Shown piece after piece: positions 46,563 through 57,790 of a stretch of DNA of 64,000 nucleotides (position 1 is the stretch's first letter; every line of letters starts with the position of its first letter). The position numbers and the translations under genes were made by a program. The DNA is from Hyposmocoma kahamanoa (Eukaryota > Arthropoda > Insecta > Lepidoptera > Cosmopterigidae), in NCBI RefSeq assembly GCF_003589595.1, contig NW_020653854.1, forward strand, positions 22,338,591 through 22,402,590, in the 5' to 3' direction. Under the pieces are notes generated by a model that worked only from the letters and a program-made list of their open reading frames with translations, was not told where the DNA came from and searched no databases.

Positions 46563-47577
46563 TGGCGTTCCGATATGACCCTTTGGGACCAATGCAATAT
46601 CTGCGATATCATACTTCTTGGAATTACAAATAAAATTAAAAAATATTATTTCGCACGTTCGGTGTTCTCAGCCTAAAATCACCGTAGCCATTGTTTTTTC
46701 TCGCTTCTTACACCCAGTAACATTGAAATATGAATAATTTTAAGCTAAACTATCAATATGTCTAAATGGCATTAGAATAGACAAAGTAGTGTTCTAGTTA
46801 TTATTTAGAGGATGGAAACGTTGTGAGTTGCGATTGTTTTTTTTACAATGTATTTGTATACGACTCCAGGTGCATATCCATTTTGAGGTAAAATATAGCG
46901 CCATCTAGTTGACGTGTTTGTTATCACTAGAAGCAGATTTGATAGAATCAATGTGTCAATGTAAAATAACGTTACAAAATAGCTATTTGGTAATCGTCGC
47001 GACATCTAGTGTACCAATAGGTACTAAATACCCGGCTACGCTATCTTGTATGACGATTAGCAGTCCTCTTGAGTTATTGGTCCATGATCTCGACTGAATC
47101 ACTATAAAAACGCTGCAAAAGTCACTGTGTGTAACCGCTTTAAAGTGAAAAACTCAGTGTGTTTGAGTGTATGTAAGATCTTACGTAATACATTACAGAG
47201 ATGATAAATACTTTATTAGCAAATTTAATAGCAAAAATTTCGAAAAAGTGAATTTCTAGGAAAAAGATCTGCTAAGTGCAAGTAGGTCTTTCGCTCAGTG
47301 CTCTCTGTAGCATATTTTTTGTTTGTAAAATAGTTTTTCTCATTTATTTATTTCATTGATAACACACTTGTGATATTTTAACGTACATTTTTATTCCAAT
47401 TGTTGTCAGTTTAGATTTCGGGAAGGAATGAGGAGATTGCGATTACAATGTATTATATATTTTTTGTGCTCTACACAAGCTTTCCTTTAATATTCTTATA
47501 TTTTTTTCTCTTCTTACTTTCGCACAAAAAACTAACATTCTAAGTCGAAAGTATTAATATATTAATTCTTAGTCGGA

Positions 47578-47695
47578 TTCCGTGGCTTAGTTGATAGCGT
47601 CGTCTGGCGACGGTATGCAAGAAGACGTCGGTTCGAATCCGACAGGATCGAAGGAATTTTTTCTGAGTGTTCGATCTTTGTATTAATAATTATAA
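47578..47695 (+). mobile_element. SINE-3 copy with tRNA-like head
   Basis: TCCGTGGCTTAGTTGATAGC resembles a pol III A box, and GTCGGTTCGAATCCGAC gives a 5 bp T stem around a perfect B box. The anticodon arm CGTC-GTCTGGC-GACG could form, but the acceptor stem is poor and the variable region too long, so this is a SINE head rather than a working tRNA. A shared tail GAGTGTTCGATCTTTGT follows. Confidence 0.65.
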
Positions 47696-47726
47696 CATTC
47701 TAAGTCGAAATTAAATTTTTGATACT

Positions 47727-47942
47727 GGGTAATTATTGTTTTCAGGTTAGTTTCCTTTACCAAATTTAGTGGCAATTTTTATTATTTCAGTGTCGAGTAA
47801 ATTATCGTGCAATATTAAATAATATTTGTGGTTACTACACTCGAATATGAAATAATACTTCATGATAATATTTTTCAATATCTATTTAAATGATAGAAAT
47901 TGGCTCCGGAGTTAGGTAGAGAAAATTAGCCTGAAATAAACT
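47727..47942. mobile_element. Palindromic MITE, second copy
   Basis: GGGTAATTATTGTTTTCAGG and GGTAGAGAAAATTAGCCTGA match the ends of the element at 15386-15585; more diverged. Confidence 0.6.
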
Positions 47943-47959
47943 TTAGTTTTTTTATAATA

Positions 47960-48165
47960 ACTAATTGACGGGACGAACTAGTGTGCGCCTAATGGCAAGC
48001 GATACGCCTGTCTATAACAATTGCAGTACCACTCAGAGCTTCAATTATAATGATCTGAGGGGCACTAACATTGCGCCCGTCACCCTGAGACATAAGTTGA
48101 CAAGTGCGTTTAATTTCGCCAACACCCGTACCCTTCAAAACCGGAACGCAGTAATACTCACACTA
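47960..48165 (+). repeat. Repeat A copy
   Basis: TAATTGACGGGACGAACTAG to AACGCAGTAATACTCACACT; the 3' tail is missing. Confidence 0.75.
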
Positions 48166-49261
48166 CTGCTTTTGTTTCGGTACACAGACCTTTCAGTATC
48201 CACTGATTCCATAAGTTTTCGTTTTATTTTTCAATGCTAACACTAAACATAATTGACCTAAGAATCATAAATTGAATGCATTTAAGTTATTCGTCGATAA
48301 TTTGAATTTTACGAGGATTGTTATCTGAAGACGATTCGAAAGATAATTATAAAGTTAGCTCTTGCGTACAGCATTTCGCAACGTCTTAATTAAAACACTA
48401 ACACTAATTATACGAACACTTTTCCTCCGTTCCACACCGAGACACGACGTGTGTGCACTAAAAACTTTTGTTTTAAAATCACAGTAAAGTATTAAAATCA
48501 AAGATGGATAAACTAGCAATTTTGTGATAAACAAAAGTGATTTCAATCTGGCGAATTAGAGTAAGTTAACGCGGTCGTGAGGAAAATTGGAAAAAAAAAA
48601 CAAATAAAAAAACCATTACTTCACAATTAGACGAAGAGTCACTTGAATGATTTGATAAAATAAGTCTTAAGATAAAATCTTACAACCCAATCTCATGTGG
48701 AGAAAGTCGGTTATTTTTAAACTGTTAACTAACATCTTTAAACTGCGACATTTCGACATCGCGTATCGTATCGTAAAGGATTCTTTCGTTCTGAGCTATG
48801 TGCTTCGGATAGCGTCGATAATGGTCCGTGTTGTTGTTTTTAATTACTGTTTGAGTACGTTTGCCAATGGATATAGAGTAAACCAGTGATGAAAAATCTA
48901 CTGCCACAAAAATACCGCTAAATGATAATAATCCACGGGGCACAAACATGCCATTCCTTATACATTTCTGAAATTAAAAAAAAAAATATTATATAATTTT
49001 AAAGTTGGTATTACGATTTTGTATGTAAAATAATTATCCCGCCTTTCAATTTGAAGTTGTACCTATTTTGAATTTCGAATTGAATTATAAATTTAAATTT
49101 GTGTTCTGAATTTCAAATTTAGACCAAAGCGGACTGCAAACTTCAGTTGTTTTCATAAATTAATCTTGTATTATACTATAAAAATTACACTATAAAAACG
49201 TTTTATTGAAATAATGTGTGAAAGTCAGGTGAAAGCGAGTAATTGGTGGCTTTCTTCCCAG

Positions 49262-49301
49262 GTGGTGAACAACACTAGGAAAGCTGACGGCTGGAGGGAA
49301 G
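49262..49301 (+). CDS. Exon 7 (40-nt microexon), residues 265-277
   Basis: A 40-nt exon sits between a strong acceptor (GGCTTTCTTCCCAG) and a consensus donor (GTAAGA), phase 0 in and 1 out. It encodes VVNNTRKADGWRE plus the first base of a Gly. Microexons of this size are often tissue-regulated. Skipping this one would break the frame into exon 8, so it is probably constitutive or linked with other exons. Confidence 0.75.
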
Positions 49302-49819
49302 GTAAGATAGTATTACGATATTATTATGTACGCTTGTATAGTTAATTTACTAATTAGGTAAGTGTAAAGAGGTGTAATGTTGCAGAGTGCGATTGCATAA
49401 GTTGTTAATATTGAATTGAAGATTCTAATTTGAATTACGTGGCTAAATAACGTACCTAGTAGTAACGCAAAATTAATAAGTCATTTGGAAAAAACTTCGA
49501 AAAATAAGCATCGATTATTCTCAACACCTTGTGAATAATTTATACTTATTAAATGTTTTTAAGTTATGGAAATTAATGCGTTCTGCCAGATGTGAAGCAA
49601 TTTTTTAAATATTTTCAAGCATTCATATGCTCTTCAATGCGTAGCAAGTTAGGTAGTAGCATGGATCGTAAAAAGAGTATTGCACTAAAAATAAATGTGC
49701 GTTGCGGCGTGGAAGAAGAAGTAGAAGAAGACGTATGATCATATCTAGCTTTACTATGTCAAGGGTACAAATTAAAATGTAAGTAAATTAATTGTCCTAA
49801 CGATCCTAATTTGTTCCAG

Positions 49820-49981
49820 GAGCAGGGTCAGCAGTATCTACCGACTCTGGTGTGTGGACAGGGGCGGAGGCGGATGGATCTCCGCGCTCGCGCCGGCGCC
49901 CGCGCAACCTCGAGATGGTGATGCGCGATTCGCACAGCTTCCACCTGCGAGAGCTGCTCGTGGCCGACCTTGATATCATGG
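49820..49981 (+). CDS. Exon 8, residues 278-331
   Basis: The acceptor TTTGTTCCAG and donor GTAAAG give phase 1 at both ends (162 nt), so skipping would preserve the frame. It encodes GAGSAVSTDSGVWTGAEADG, a basic cluster SPRSRRRPRNLE, and an amphipathic segment DSHSFHLRELLVADLDIMG. It is the only stretch in the N-terminal half that looks as if it could form an ordered helix. GC-rich relative to the intron. Confidence 0.85.
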
Positions 49982-50184
49982 GTAAAGGGAAATTTAACTA
50001 AGAGATACGTTGATCACTATAATAAAAGTTTTATCACAGTCACCATTGATTAGCAGCATTATGGAATGTAGTGTTTTTGAATGAATTAATTAAATACTCT
50101 TTATCACACATTAAAAATTACAATGACAACACAAAACAGTAATGTAAGTATCACAGAGTAAGCTAATATATAATAATAGACGGC

Positions 50185-50235
50185 CTTATTGGTAAGTAGC
50201 AATTTCTTCCAGACAACCTTAGGATAGAAATTTAA
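50185..50235 (-). mobile_element. LINE 3'UTR fragment
   Basis: GGCCTTATTGGTAAGTAGCA and TTTCTTCCAGACAACCTTAG match the reverse of 27475-27535. Confidence 0.5.
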
Positions 50236-50519
50236 GCACCGGAAAAGGCGCATGCAACCAAAGAATATTTTCTAATTGAACTGTTTGCAATAATCTCAGT
50301 ACATAGTACTAAAGAAACCGAACTCAAAAGTACGTGGAATTACGTCTATTTGCCAAGTTTTATTGAAATATCCCCTAGTTCGCCACTATACAGGACTTGA
50401 CACAGGAGATATAAAGTATATAGAGAGAGAAAAACGAATTGGAGAATAGCAAAATTAACCATTAAAATAATTGCTCCTTATAGTAAAAATTAGGCGCTAT
50501 TTATAAAAATGAATCTTCA

Positions 50520-50705
50520 ACAGCCAACCTTAGAGGTGGATGATTTTCTTCAAAATGAAATGGTACCACTATGAAAGTACCCCTCTTTCCAACAAAAAGG
50601 AATCATGAAAATCTGTTCACATATACCGAAGTTTACGCGTAACATACATACAAAAAAAAACAGTCGAATTGAGAACCTACTTCTTTTTTTGAAATCGGTT
50701 ATAAG
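50520..50705 (+). repeat. Repeat E copy
   Basis: CCTCTTTCCAACAAAAAGGA, ACAGTCGAATTGAGAACCTA and TTTTTTTGAAATCGGTTA match the family. Confidence 0.65.
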
Positions 50706-51019
50706 CACACTAATCATTAATAAAATAAATATATAAATAATAATAATAAATACATGCATTATTAGAATGTCATGTTGATAATAATATATAATAATAAGAT
50801 GAACTTGTATACTTTTGTAAAACTACAATAAATAATAACTAGCACTTACAATAATAATAATAATAAATAAACGTAAGAAGATTACAACACGGTTTTCTTT
50901 TTTTTTCAATCTGTTTTTCTTTCTCCTATGGTGAAAATGACGTACCGAGTAGAGATTTAGTATAATATTTTAGTTTTTCAATTATGTAATAAAAATAAAC
51001 CAATTCATTAACATTACAG

Positions 51020-51309
51020 ATGATGCAGTAGTAACCGGTCACGCAGTGATTCCTCTTCCTAAACTTCCTAGCTCCTTCGACGAGCAGGATTCTCCTGAAG
51101 ATGACTTCCCCACCCCCGCTCCCACCTACAGATCACCGTCCCCTATCCTACCAAAGCCTACTCCAACTCCCGTGGATCGCCAGTCTCCCATGTCGACTCT
51201 AGAGAGATACCGCACAAGGACTAGGCCTAGCCGCATCCAAAATCTAGACTATAAGGACGAGGAGAAATTTGTTTTGGATCGAGCACAACCTGAGATGTTG
51301 AATAAGCAG
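51020..51309 (+). CDS. Exon 9, residues 332-428
   Basis: The exon runs from acceptor TTAACATTACAG to donor GTAAAT, phase 1 in and 0 out. After DDAVVTGHAVIPLPKLPSSF it has an acidic DEQDSPEDD patch and a Pro-rich run with repeated TP and SP (FPTPAPTYRSPSPILPKPTP), then an Arg/Thr-rich segment (STLERYRTRTRPSRIQ) and a charged tail ending VLDRAQPEMLNKQ. The proline-directed sites suggest CDK/MAPK-type phosphorylation or SH3/EVH1-type binding; this is inference. Confidence 0.88.
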
Positions 51310-51818
51310 GTAAATTATATATATTTTGAATACAGGTTTACCTAAACCATAAATATTCGAAAATGTTTAGCTAAGTTTCACATAAAAATTAAGTTTCACT
51401 TATCAATAACCTAGCACAAAACTTTGGGACCTAGATCAAGCAGACATAGATATGGAATATTTATTTTTCACTTGTTATGCTCTAAAAGTACGTCATTATA
51501 GGTTTACGTAGCGGGAGTAAAGTGCATCCTTTTTAGTACAAGGAGTAAAAAGTACCTAATTATTTTAATATACTTCGAGTGAACAAACTCAAACAGTCAG
51601 TTGTACGCTCGGAACTAACTCCGTGCCTTTCCCGCATAGACGGTGGCGCCATATTATTTTCCCGCCTTAGTGCGTTTGTCGTATCTGTGTTTGGTTGGAA
51701 AAAAAAATACCGCGAAAACTTCAGAATCTTGGTTCGTAATTTTGTTGTAGAGCGAAAACGATTGAAATTTTTTTTTTCGAGATCGAAGTGAAAAGCTATG
51801 ATTTTACCTTGGGAGTAA

Positions 51819-52079
51819 GTGTGGTCACACGCGGCAATTTTTAGTAGCGATGCATCGATGCATTCGCGCGTTAGTATCAATGCAAACGTGTGTTTGCATC
51901 AATGCAATCGCCTATAAATTGCAAGTGTAGCGATGCAATCGCACGTTTGTATCGATGCAGTCGCGCGTTTGCTTCGCTGCTTAAAGTCGCACGTGTGTGT
52001 AAAGGTAGACTATTAGCTACTGCATTGCGTTTGCATCGCGTTTGCATCGCTGCTAAAAGTAGCCGTGTGTAACCGCTCT
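51819..52079. mobile_element. MITE with GCATCGATGC-type subrepeats
   Basis: Left end GTGTGGTCACACGCGGCAAT and the inverse of the right end GAGCGGTTACACACGGCTAC match well over about 36 bp; TAA at both flanks. The interior is a series of degenerate GATGCAATCGC / GCATCGATGCA words. Lies in intron 9. Confidence 0.65.
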
Positions 52080-52261
52080 TAAAGCGAATATAAACCCTAA
52101 CCTAACCTAACCGCCACGGATATACATTGACTCGTTTTAGTCCCTCGTTAAAATTTATACTATTACTGAATATCATGTTATGTAATTTACAAAAAAAAGT
52201 CATTAAAAACCAAAACAACAATCTGCAACAAGCACATAGAAAAAATTGGTAAGGTCCCATG

Positions 52262-52335
52262 GTTTGTTACGTGACTTAGTTGCCACAGCGTTTAGCACGG
52301 TTTGCTGGAAGACGCTGGTACGAATCCAGAGACAT
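52262..52335 (+). mobile_element. SINE-3 head fragment
   Basis: GTGACTTAGTTGCCACAGCG and GGAAGACGCTGGTACGAATC; joined to an RTE fragment. Confidence 0.5.
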
Positions 52336-52575
52336 AGCCGCTCACGAAAGAATACGTGCTCAAGATTCGGACGATGGAAGATGGACGAAAGCCGTTACTG
52401 AATGGTGACCAAGAGACGTAAAAAGACCAAAAGGTAGACCACCAACCCGATGGATTGATGACATCAGGACCATAGTTGGGAACCACTGGACACGACTCGC
52501 AAGGGACTGGAAAGAACGGAGCAACGGAGAGGAGGCCTATACTCAGCAGTGGGTGCAAGCAGGCTGAAATTATGA
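52336..52575 (+). pseudogene. RTE-clade LINE C-terminal remnant
   Basis: Reads GRPPTRWIDDIRTIVGNHWT then RLARDWKERSNGEEAYTQQW and VQAG before a stop. GRPxxRWxDDI....W...A.DR..W...EEAYxxxW is the usual ending of RTE-type proteins in insects. An upstream frameshift separates the SSLR-like beginning. Confidence 0.8.
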
Positions 52576-52587
52576 ATGATGGTTAAT

Positions 52588-52672
52588 ACAAAGATGGAAC
52601 ACTTACAAAAAAATCCTTCGAGCTGGTTGGATTAGAACCAACGCCTTCTAGCAAACTTCTAGCGGACGTACC
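52588..52672 (-). mobile_element. SINE-3 fragment
   Basis: CTTCGAGCTGGTTGGATTAG and AACCAACGCCTTCTAGCAAA in inverse orientation, with a decayed B box. Confidence 0.5.
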
Positions 52673-52949
52673 ACGATTTTTTTATGTGCTTGTTGTATTT
52701 ATAGATCTTTTTTAATGAATAATTTTTTGCCGTAGCGCCACTTCGAGAAATCTATTTCTTTATTATAAAAAATATTCCAAAAAATTATTTTTTTATTATG
52801 GAAATACGATTTAGCCGTTAAATGCATAAGCAAACTACCCATCAGGACACCCGGCCGTTACCGACCGCCGTTGCCCTTACGCAAAAAGAATCCATAAGTC
52901 TTAAATCAACATGTCGACTTTGCTAATGGCTCAATTTCCTTATTTCCAG

Positions 52950-53098
52950 AACTCGTTCATAAAATCTCCACCTGGCGTGGCATCACCAAACACAGTCAAC
53001 TCAAGCAAGGAGTCCAGCCCATCGTGCAAGAGCGAAGAGAGCCATTTTGCCAGCGGCGCCTGGCAGAGCCACGCAGCGGGTGAGGCGATGGCTACCAG
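52950..53098 (+). CDS. Exon 10, residues 429-477
   Basis: The acceptor CCTTATTTCCAG and donor GTACAC (weaker than consensus) give phase 0 in and 2 out. It encodes NSFIKSPPGVASPNTVNSSK followed by ESSPSCKSEESHFASGAWQS and HAAGEAMAT. Ser-rich with several SP sites. The phase match to exon 11, completing an Arg codon AG|A, supports the weak donor. Confidence 0.82.
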
Positions 53099-53199
53099 GT
53101 ACACCTACAAACGCATGTATGTGGACTTTCTTTTTTAAGTAGTTTGCTTTTGTCTAAATGATGAATGTATGCATGTGCTCGTAAAGTTTTGTTACAATA

Positions 53200-53362
53200 A
53201 GGGGTTTTCTATCAAGTGCTTTTTTGCAAGTTATTTTTCTGACTGTCAAAATCTACCCGATTTTGACAGTCAGAAAAATAAACAACAGATTTAACAAAAG
53301 CAGCCAGAACATCATGGCCGCTATGAACTGTCAAAATTTACCCGCGCTTAATGGAAAACCCT
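53200..53362. mobile_element. MITE (163 bp, TA flanks) with central perfect hairpin
   Basis: Ends AGGGGTTTTCTATCAAGTGC and the inverse AGGGTTTTCCATTAAGCGC, with TA at 53198-53199 and 53363-53364, as for Tc1/mariner-type MITEs. Inside, 53232-53253 and 53259-53280 are perfect 22 bp inverted arms around TACCC. A second half-copy of the motif CTGTCAAAAT lies at 53328. It is 100 bp after exon 10. Confidence 0.75.
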
Positions 53363-53590
53363 TATTTTAACGTCGTTTGTATTTCACGTTTATAATCCTA
53401 GCAAAATCTAATTCGTTGATGAAAAAATTTATAGTTCCCTTTTTTACAATTTTTTGCAGGCATAAACTAAATTTGATTATAATAGTAACATAATTCCAAA
53501 GTGATGCGCTATGTATGATGGCGCCTGAACTTTGGATACCTGTTTCTTATCACAGTGTTCATGTAATCATATTTACCATTTTTTCATTAG

Positions 53591-53793
53591 ATCTCAAGAC
53601 GACGTATCCATCGCACTAAGCGTTTCGAGTTGCGAAGATGAGAAGTCCAAACTGGAGATAAAGGAGGCTCAGAAGCTTCAAGAAATGCCCAGGAAGACAA
53701 TCGTGATCACGGATGAGCCATCTGTGCCCCACCCACTTCTCATGAAGTCTATTACTTTGAGCCAACATGACTCATTACGTGGCACTATGATGG
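53591..53793 (+). CDS. Exon 11, residues 478-545
   Basis: The exon enters after ATTTTTTCATTAG and leaves at donor GTAAGT, phase 2 in and 1 out. It encodes RSQDDVSIALSVSSCEDEKS, a charged helix-like run KLEIKEAQKLQEMPRKT, then IVITDEPSVPHPLLMKSITL and SQHDSLRGTMM. The acidic/Ser alternation resembles intrinsically disordered scaffold proteins. Confidence 0.87.
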
Positions 53794-53974
53794 GTAAGTT
53801 ACAAATCAAGGTAAAACAAAAAGAGAACTAGCGTGACAAAGGCTTGAACCTAAAAATAAAAACCACAAATCAATAAATCGTCACACCATAGGTACCATTA
53901 TCCGATTAGGTCTTTCAGGTTGCTAACTTGAATAAAAACTCCAGCAAAACTGCCAAAAAATATTTGCTAGTATA

Positions 53975-54050
53975 TTTTAAAACAGTTACACGCTCCATGA
54001 TCACGGGTTGACTAACCAGGGGCAGAAACCTGTAGCCAGTGATAATCGAT
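53975..54050 (-). mobile_element. Penelope-like 3' end fragment (PLE-C type)
   Basis: CACGCTCCATGATCACGGGT then TGACTAACC matches the terminal block of PLE-C (CACGCTCCATGGTCACGGGTTGACT). Short and diverged. Confidence 0.5.
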
Positions 54051-54805
54051 ATTATCATAGTTACTTACTTAGAATAATAACGCATAGAATGATAGTTTCA
54101 TATCAAACGAACTGTCACAAATGAGGCAAAAATCAAATTCATGTAGGCTAGTTTTAGTAGTAGGTTAATTTTCGGTTTTAGTGAATATTTATATAAAAAT
54201 ACAAGTTGAAACGCGTTACTTCCTTGTGGAATGTGATGTTAGTATCTATTTTATGTTTGTCTGACGTATTTTTACACTCATTTACCGCACATTTCGTCAT
54301 TTTTCGAGCACTGAAGGCCAGCACGCTCGTGTAGGCCCATTGGGCGCGCTTCAATTTGCCTCACTTAGTGTGTGCGGACTAGGTTTCTATGCGTTAATAT
54401 TCTAAGATTACTTACATATTCTTTTTAAAAGGTACAGTCTAGTTTCCTTGGCTTGGGAAGGAGGAAATCTTCATGGATTATATTCATTCATAGCTCCGGA
54501 CCAAATGATATGTGCGACTTCACGAGGATGTAATCTCAGTGACGGCTAAAACCTCTTCCACTATTAGTTACACTGCTTTTGTTGTTGCAGCTCCCTTAAA
54601 TCTGTTAGTTATTTTCTGCCATTTGTTAGTTATTTTTTGCCATTACTTTATAATTTTCATCTTATCGTATCGATGGCAAACACTATAATGCGTGCCAGTA
54701 TTAGCCGATTGTTTCTCAGAGTTCACCAGGTGCGCAGGACAGGAATGGTAGGTCGTACGGGGTGGATCCTTTTCACGCGCCTATTTTTTTGAGCTATAGT
54801 CTTCA

Positions 54806-54872
54806 TCATCATCATCATCTCAGCCCGTTAACACCCACTACTGGGTCTAGGCCTCCTCTTTTACACGCTATA
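54806..54872 (-). mobile_element. SINE-2-like short fragment
   Basis: CATCATCATCATCATCTCAG and CACCCACTACTGGGTCTAGG; only the tail portion. Confidence 0.4.
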
Positions 54873-55014
54873 GTCTTATCGGTGCAATAAATGCTATCGT
54901 GTCCTTTTTGAATCCGTCTCCTTAATCTTCTTGTACAGCGTCACTAGTGTTATACCAGCTAAACGAATAGGGTTTTACTTCATAAAGGCATCTAATTTTC
55001 TTATATTTCTCTAG

Positions 55015-55339
55015 GATCAATGTCGAGCTCAAACTATAGCACCACGAGTACGTGCACTAATCAAAGCGGTGACCATCACAACTTCACGCTGACGCTTGAG
55101 GAGTCCAAGTTCGACATGTCAGCACTCGAGACTTCCACCCACAGTCTTCTAGATGATGAAACCTCGCCAGCTGACAGTCTAATTTCTTCGACCAGTACAA
55201 GTGATTCGAACAATGATCTGCACGTGGAAAGGGATCCGACGGTATCGAGTTCAGCGTACCAGACGGCGAATACAAAGACTAGATCGCTTGAGCAGGAGGA
55301 GGTGGATGGAGTTGCGCTACAACCTGTTAAGGAAGACAA
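55015..55339 (+). CDS. Exon 12, residues 546-653
   Basis: The largest exon found (325 nt), between TTATATTTCTCTAG and donor GTAAGT, phase 1 in and 2 out. Very Ser/Thr-rich: SMSSSNYSTTSTCTNQSGDH, an acidic segment TLTLEESKFDMSALETSTHS, DETSPADSLISSTSTSDSNN and a C-terminal charged part ending QPVKEDK. It should be disordered and heavily phosphorylatable. Confidence 0.9.
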
Positions 55340-55710
55340 GTAAGTAAATACTGTTTTTTTTCTGGTATTCAAAATAGGAGGCAGGCAATCGGTTTTCCTT
55401 ACAGAAAGCGATTTTTTTTTAACTTTATTTCGCGTTACAGAGCTTCGATCGTAAGACCTGAAGTTTACTGCTTTGAGTCTCCCTATACCGTTTAATACGG
55501 CTAACATATACAGACCTTACACTTGAGAATATTTCTTATGGCCAATCATAATATCCTTGACCCGTAGCTGTTATCTCTGCCGAGATCTGCGAGACGCTTT
55601 CGATACTCTGCTATAGATTTATAGTATCTTTATTGAGGTACTAATAAAGCCAAATGTTAAGTGCTTATCCTTAATTCCTTACTTACCTTTAATGATGTAT
55701 ATCTCAACAG

Positions 55711-55868
55711 TGAAACCCGCAGCCCAGAAGGCAGTGGCGAAGGCAGCAAGAATCGTACCCCGGACTCACCTGGCACTCCCACTCATGCATCAGGGGAGCT
55801 CTCCCTGTCCGATGGACGTGATTTCTTCGACGATGAGATCGCTGACCAGCCGGCCCTGCTCTTCCGAA
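55711..55868 (+). CDS. Exon 13, residues 654-706
   Basis: The acceptor GTATATCTCAACAG and donor GTAAGT give phase 2 in and 1 out. It encodes NETRSPEGSGEGSKNRTPDS, PGTPTHASGELSLSDGRDFF and DDEIADQPALLFR. RSPE, RTPD and GTPT are proline-directed sites. The acidic FFDDEIADQP segment is the sort of short helix seen in interaction motifs. Confidence 0.88.
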
Positions 55869-57579
55869 GTAAGTTGTCTGCATTATATTAGAGTAGCCAA
55901 GTATACGAGTATATACCTAGGCTTGGTTGCCGTAGGCCTCTTCAAAAATGTGGATTACCCGCCATACCTGCTAGATAAGTAAACAATGTTATATTATACG
56001 TAGGTTATTAGTCCTTAAGACGTCTAAGCCATACTGCCAGATCTTAGATATTACTTTGCAATAATTTTATTGAATGGCAAATTGCCAGATCTTGACTTAA
56101 CTTGTGTTGGTTGTAGCGTAAGAATGTCCTTTTTATGTTGTAAGTCCGACTTTTTATGGGGATTTAAATGGGGATGAAATTTTGGCAACAACTTAAGATG
56201 TCCTCTAATGAAGGCGGGATAGCCTGATATTCTTTCAAGAGCCGGTTAGTACTCGGAGTAGTCGCTGAACGTGGAAAGAAAATGTGTTCTAACATTACAC
56301 CTAACCGGTCAATAGTGAAAACTAAAATCAAATAATCATTTATTCCATAGGTCAAATTTTTACACTTGAAAACGTCATTTTTTAAGCTACTACTCGTTCA
56401 CTACGCTGACCTCCCTGAGAAGAACAAGCAAGAAACTGTATAATAGTTATTTTTGATATAAATGCGGAAAGTTAGTCATTATTCACGAGTCTCGAGGCTT
56501 CTAGGCGCGAGACAAGTGAAAATGACAAATCCGCACGTATATCAAACGACGTTTTTTAATATATTTGCGAAAAAACTACATTGAAAGTAAAATAAAACAG
56601 TATTTAAAAAAAACTAATTTTCTGCTAGTAAATTAAAATAATGAAATACAACCACTGCAACCATTATTTAAAAGTCTATGGAAATATAGTTCTAACGTGC
56701 TGTTTTTGTTTATTTTCTGTAATATCGGTCTGTAACCACTTTTCTTATTATGAAGTCCTGGTACTTTTGTTTAAACTTCTTTAGGAACCCGTGCACGGTA
56801 GTGAGATACAATTTATCTGTAATACATAAAACAAATATACACATAAAAATCTCGCCTGTTACCCATTCAGGGGTAGGCAGAGACCTCCACTCGATACGTT
56901 CATTATATGTATAGTATTTGTAAATAAATATAAGTTTTAATGACGAATGACTTACGTCACAAAGCACATAAATATTAAATAAATATACAACTTCTTTAGT
57001 TTTGTGCTTAAGATTTGAAACAACAATAAATTAAAAAAAAAATGGAAAAGTAAAAAGCACTAGTGCGAAAATTCCAACTTTCGGCACGATTTGTAGAGCG
57101 AAAAATGCCACGTTTTGAGCAACTGTATTAAAAAATACATTTTGAATCATATTTGTGTAGAATCTAGACTCACGTTGTCTTTCCATACATCTTTCTTTAT
57201 CACTTTCTTTATGACTTTTCAATTAAAACACTTTTAATGTAAGTTTTAAACTTAGGAAATGGTAAACTTAATATATGCTCCGGAATCTTATTGTAAAAAC
57301 GTATACAGTTCCCATAAAAGAATCGTTTACCTTTGTTAAACGAAAACGTGGTACCATGAGTTTGAACTTAGTTCTAATGTTAAATAATAATTAGTGACGT
57401 TAGCTAACTTCAGACTACGAACAGTGTTACTATTTTCAATCATCATTTCGTATCAAATCATCAGTGAACAAAACGAAACTTCAGTGCCCTATTTCAGAGA
57501 ACGTTATTCGGGGTCTTTATTAAAAATGTGAAATTTGGATAAAGAAAACATTTTGTAACTATATAATAACTGACCTTTC

Positions 57580-57790
57580 CAACTTTAATGATGGTATTAA
57601 CATTCTTTAAGCTTGATGTTCAACGCTTTACTTAATATCTCGAATTACACTTTTATACATTACAAACACTTATCAGCTACAAATGACCTCCGTGAGCGGT
57701 ACAGGGTTGGAAATGACCTTGTTAAGGGTATTTTTTGGCATATGTAGAGTGAGTGCCTATTTAAATGTCGAAGTAAGAAGTGACTTTAGC
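57580..57790 (+). repeat. Duplicated 215 bp segment (partner of 24976-25190)
   Basis: Same orientation and same following repeat A piece as the first copy; see that entry for shared blocks. Confidence 0.65.

Larger units (their letters stand above)
44876..47086. mobile_element. Outer inverted-repeat element enclosing a second element
   Basis: CATGGACCAATAACCCAAGA at 44876 continues to GGACTGCTAATC (44907) and is found inverted at 47055-47086 with one mismatch. Between them lies the 1258 bp three-arm element. Outside the right arm, GTGTGTAACCGCTTTAA (to 47140) is the end of a MITE like that at 51819-52079, suggesting three levels of nesting. Confidence 0.5.
41364..49261 (+). other. Intron 6 (7.9 kb)
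   Basis: This intron lies between exon 6 (donor GTACGA) and the 40-nt exon 7 (acceptor TTTCTTCCCAG). It carries a TATA-like internal promoter candidate near 42958, Penelope-like pieces (43612-44740), a nested inverted-repeat block with an N gap (44876-47086), a SINE, a palindromic MITE and a repeat A copy. 41400-42880 and 48200-49200 hold no feature I recognise. Confidence 0.7.

Noticed and set aside
47578..47655. Possible tRNA gene
   Set aside because: B box and T stem are perfect, but the acceptor stem does not pair well and the variable region is far too long; related copies show it is a SINE head.
52096..52112. (CCTAA)3 run, matching the insect telomere repeat
   Set aside because: Only three units; too short to call an interstitial telomere, and expected by chance in AT-rich DNA.
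52292..52558. Minus-strand open frame
   Set aside because: Antisense of the RTE-type LINE ending, which has recognisable motifs on the plus strand.
55076..55507. 143-codon minus-strand open frame
   Set aside because: Antisense shadow of exon 12, whose phase fits the spliced gene.
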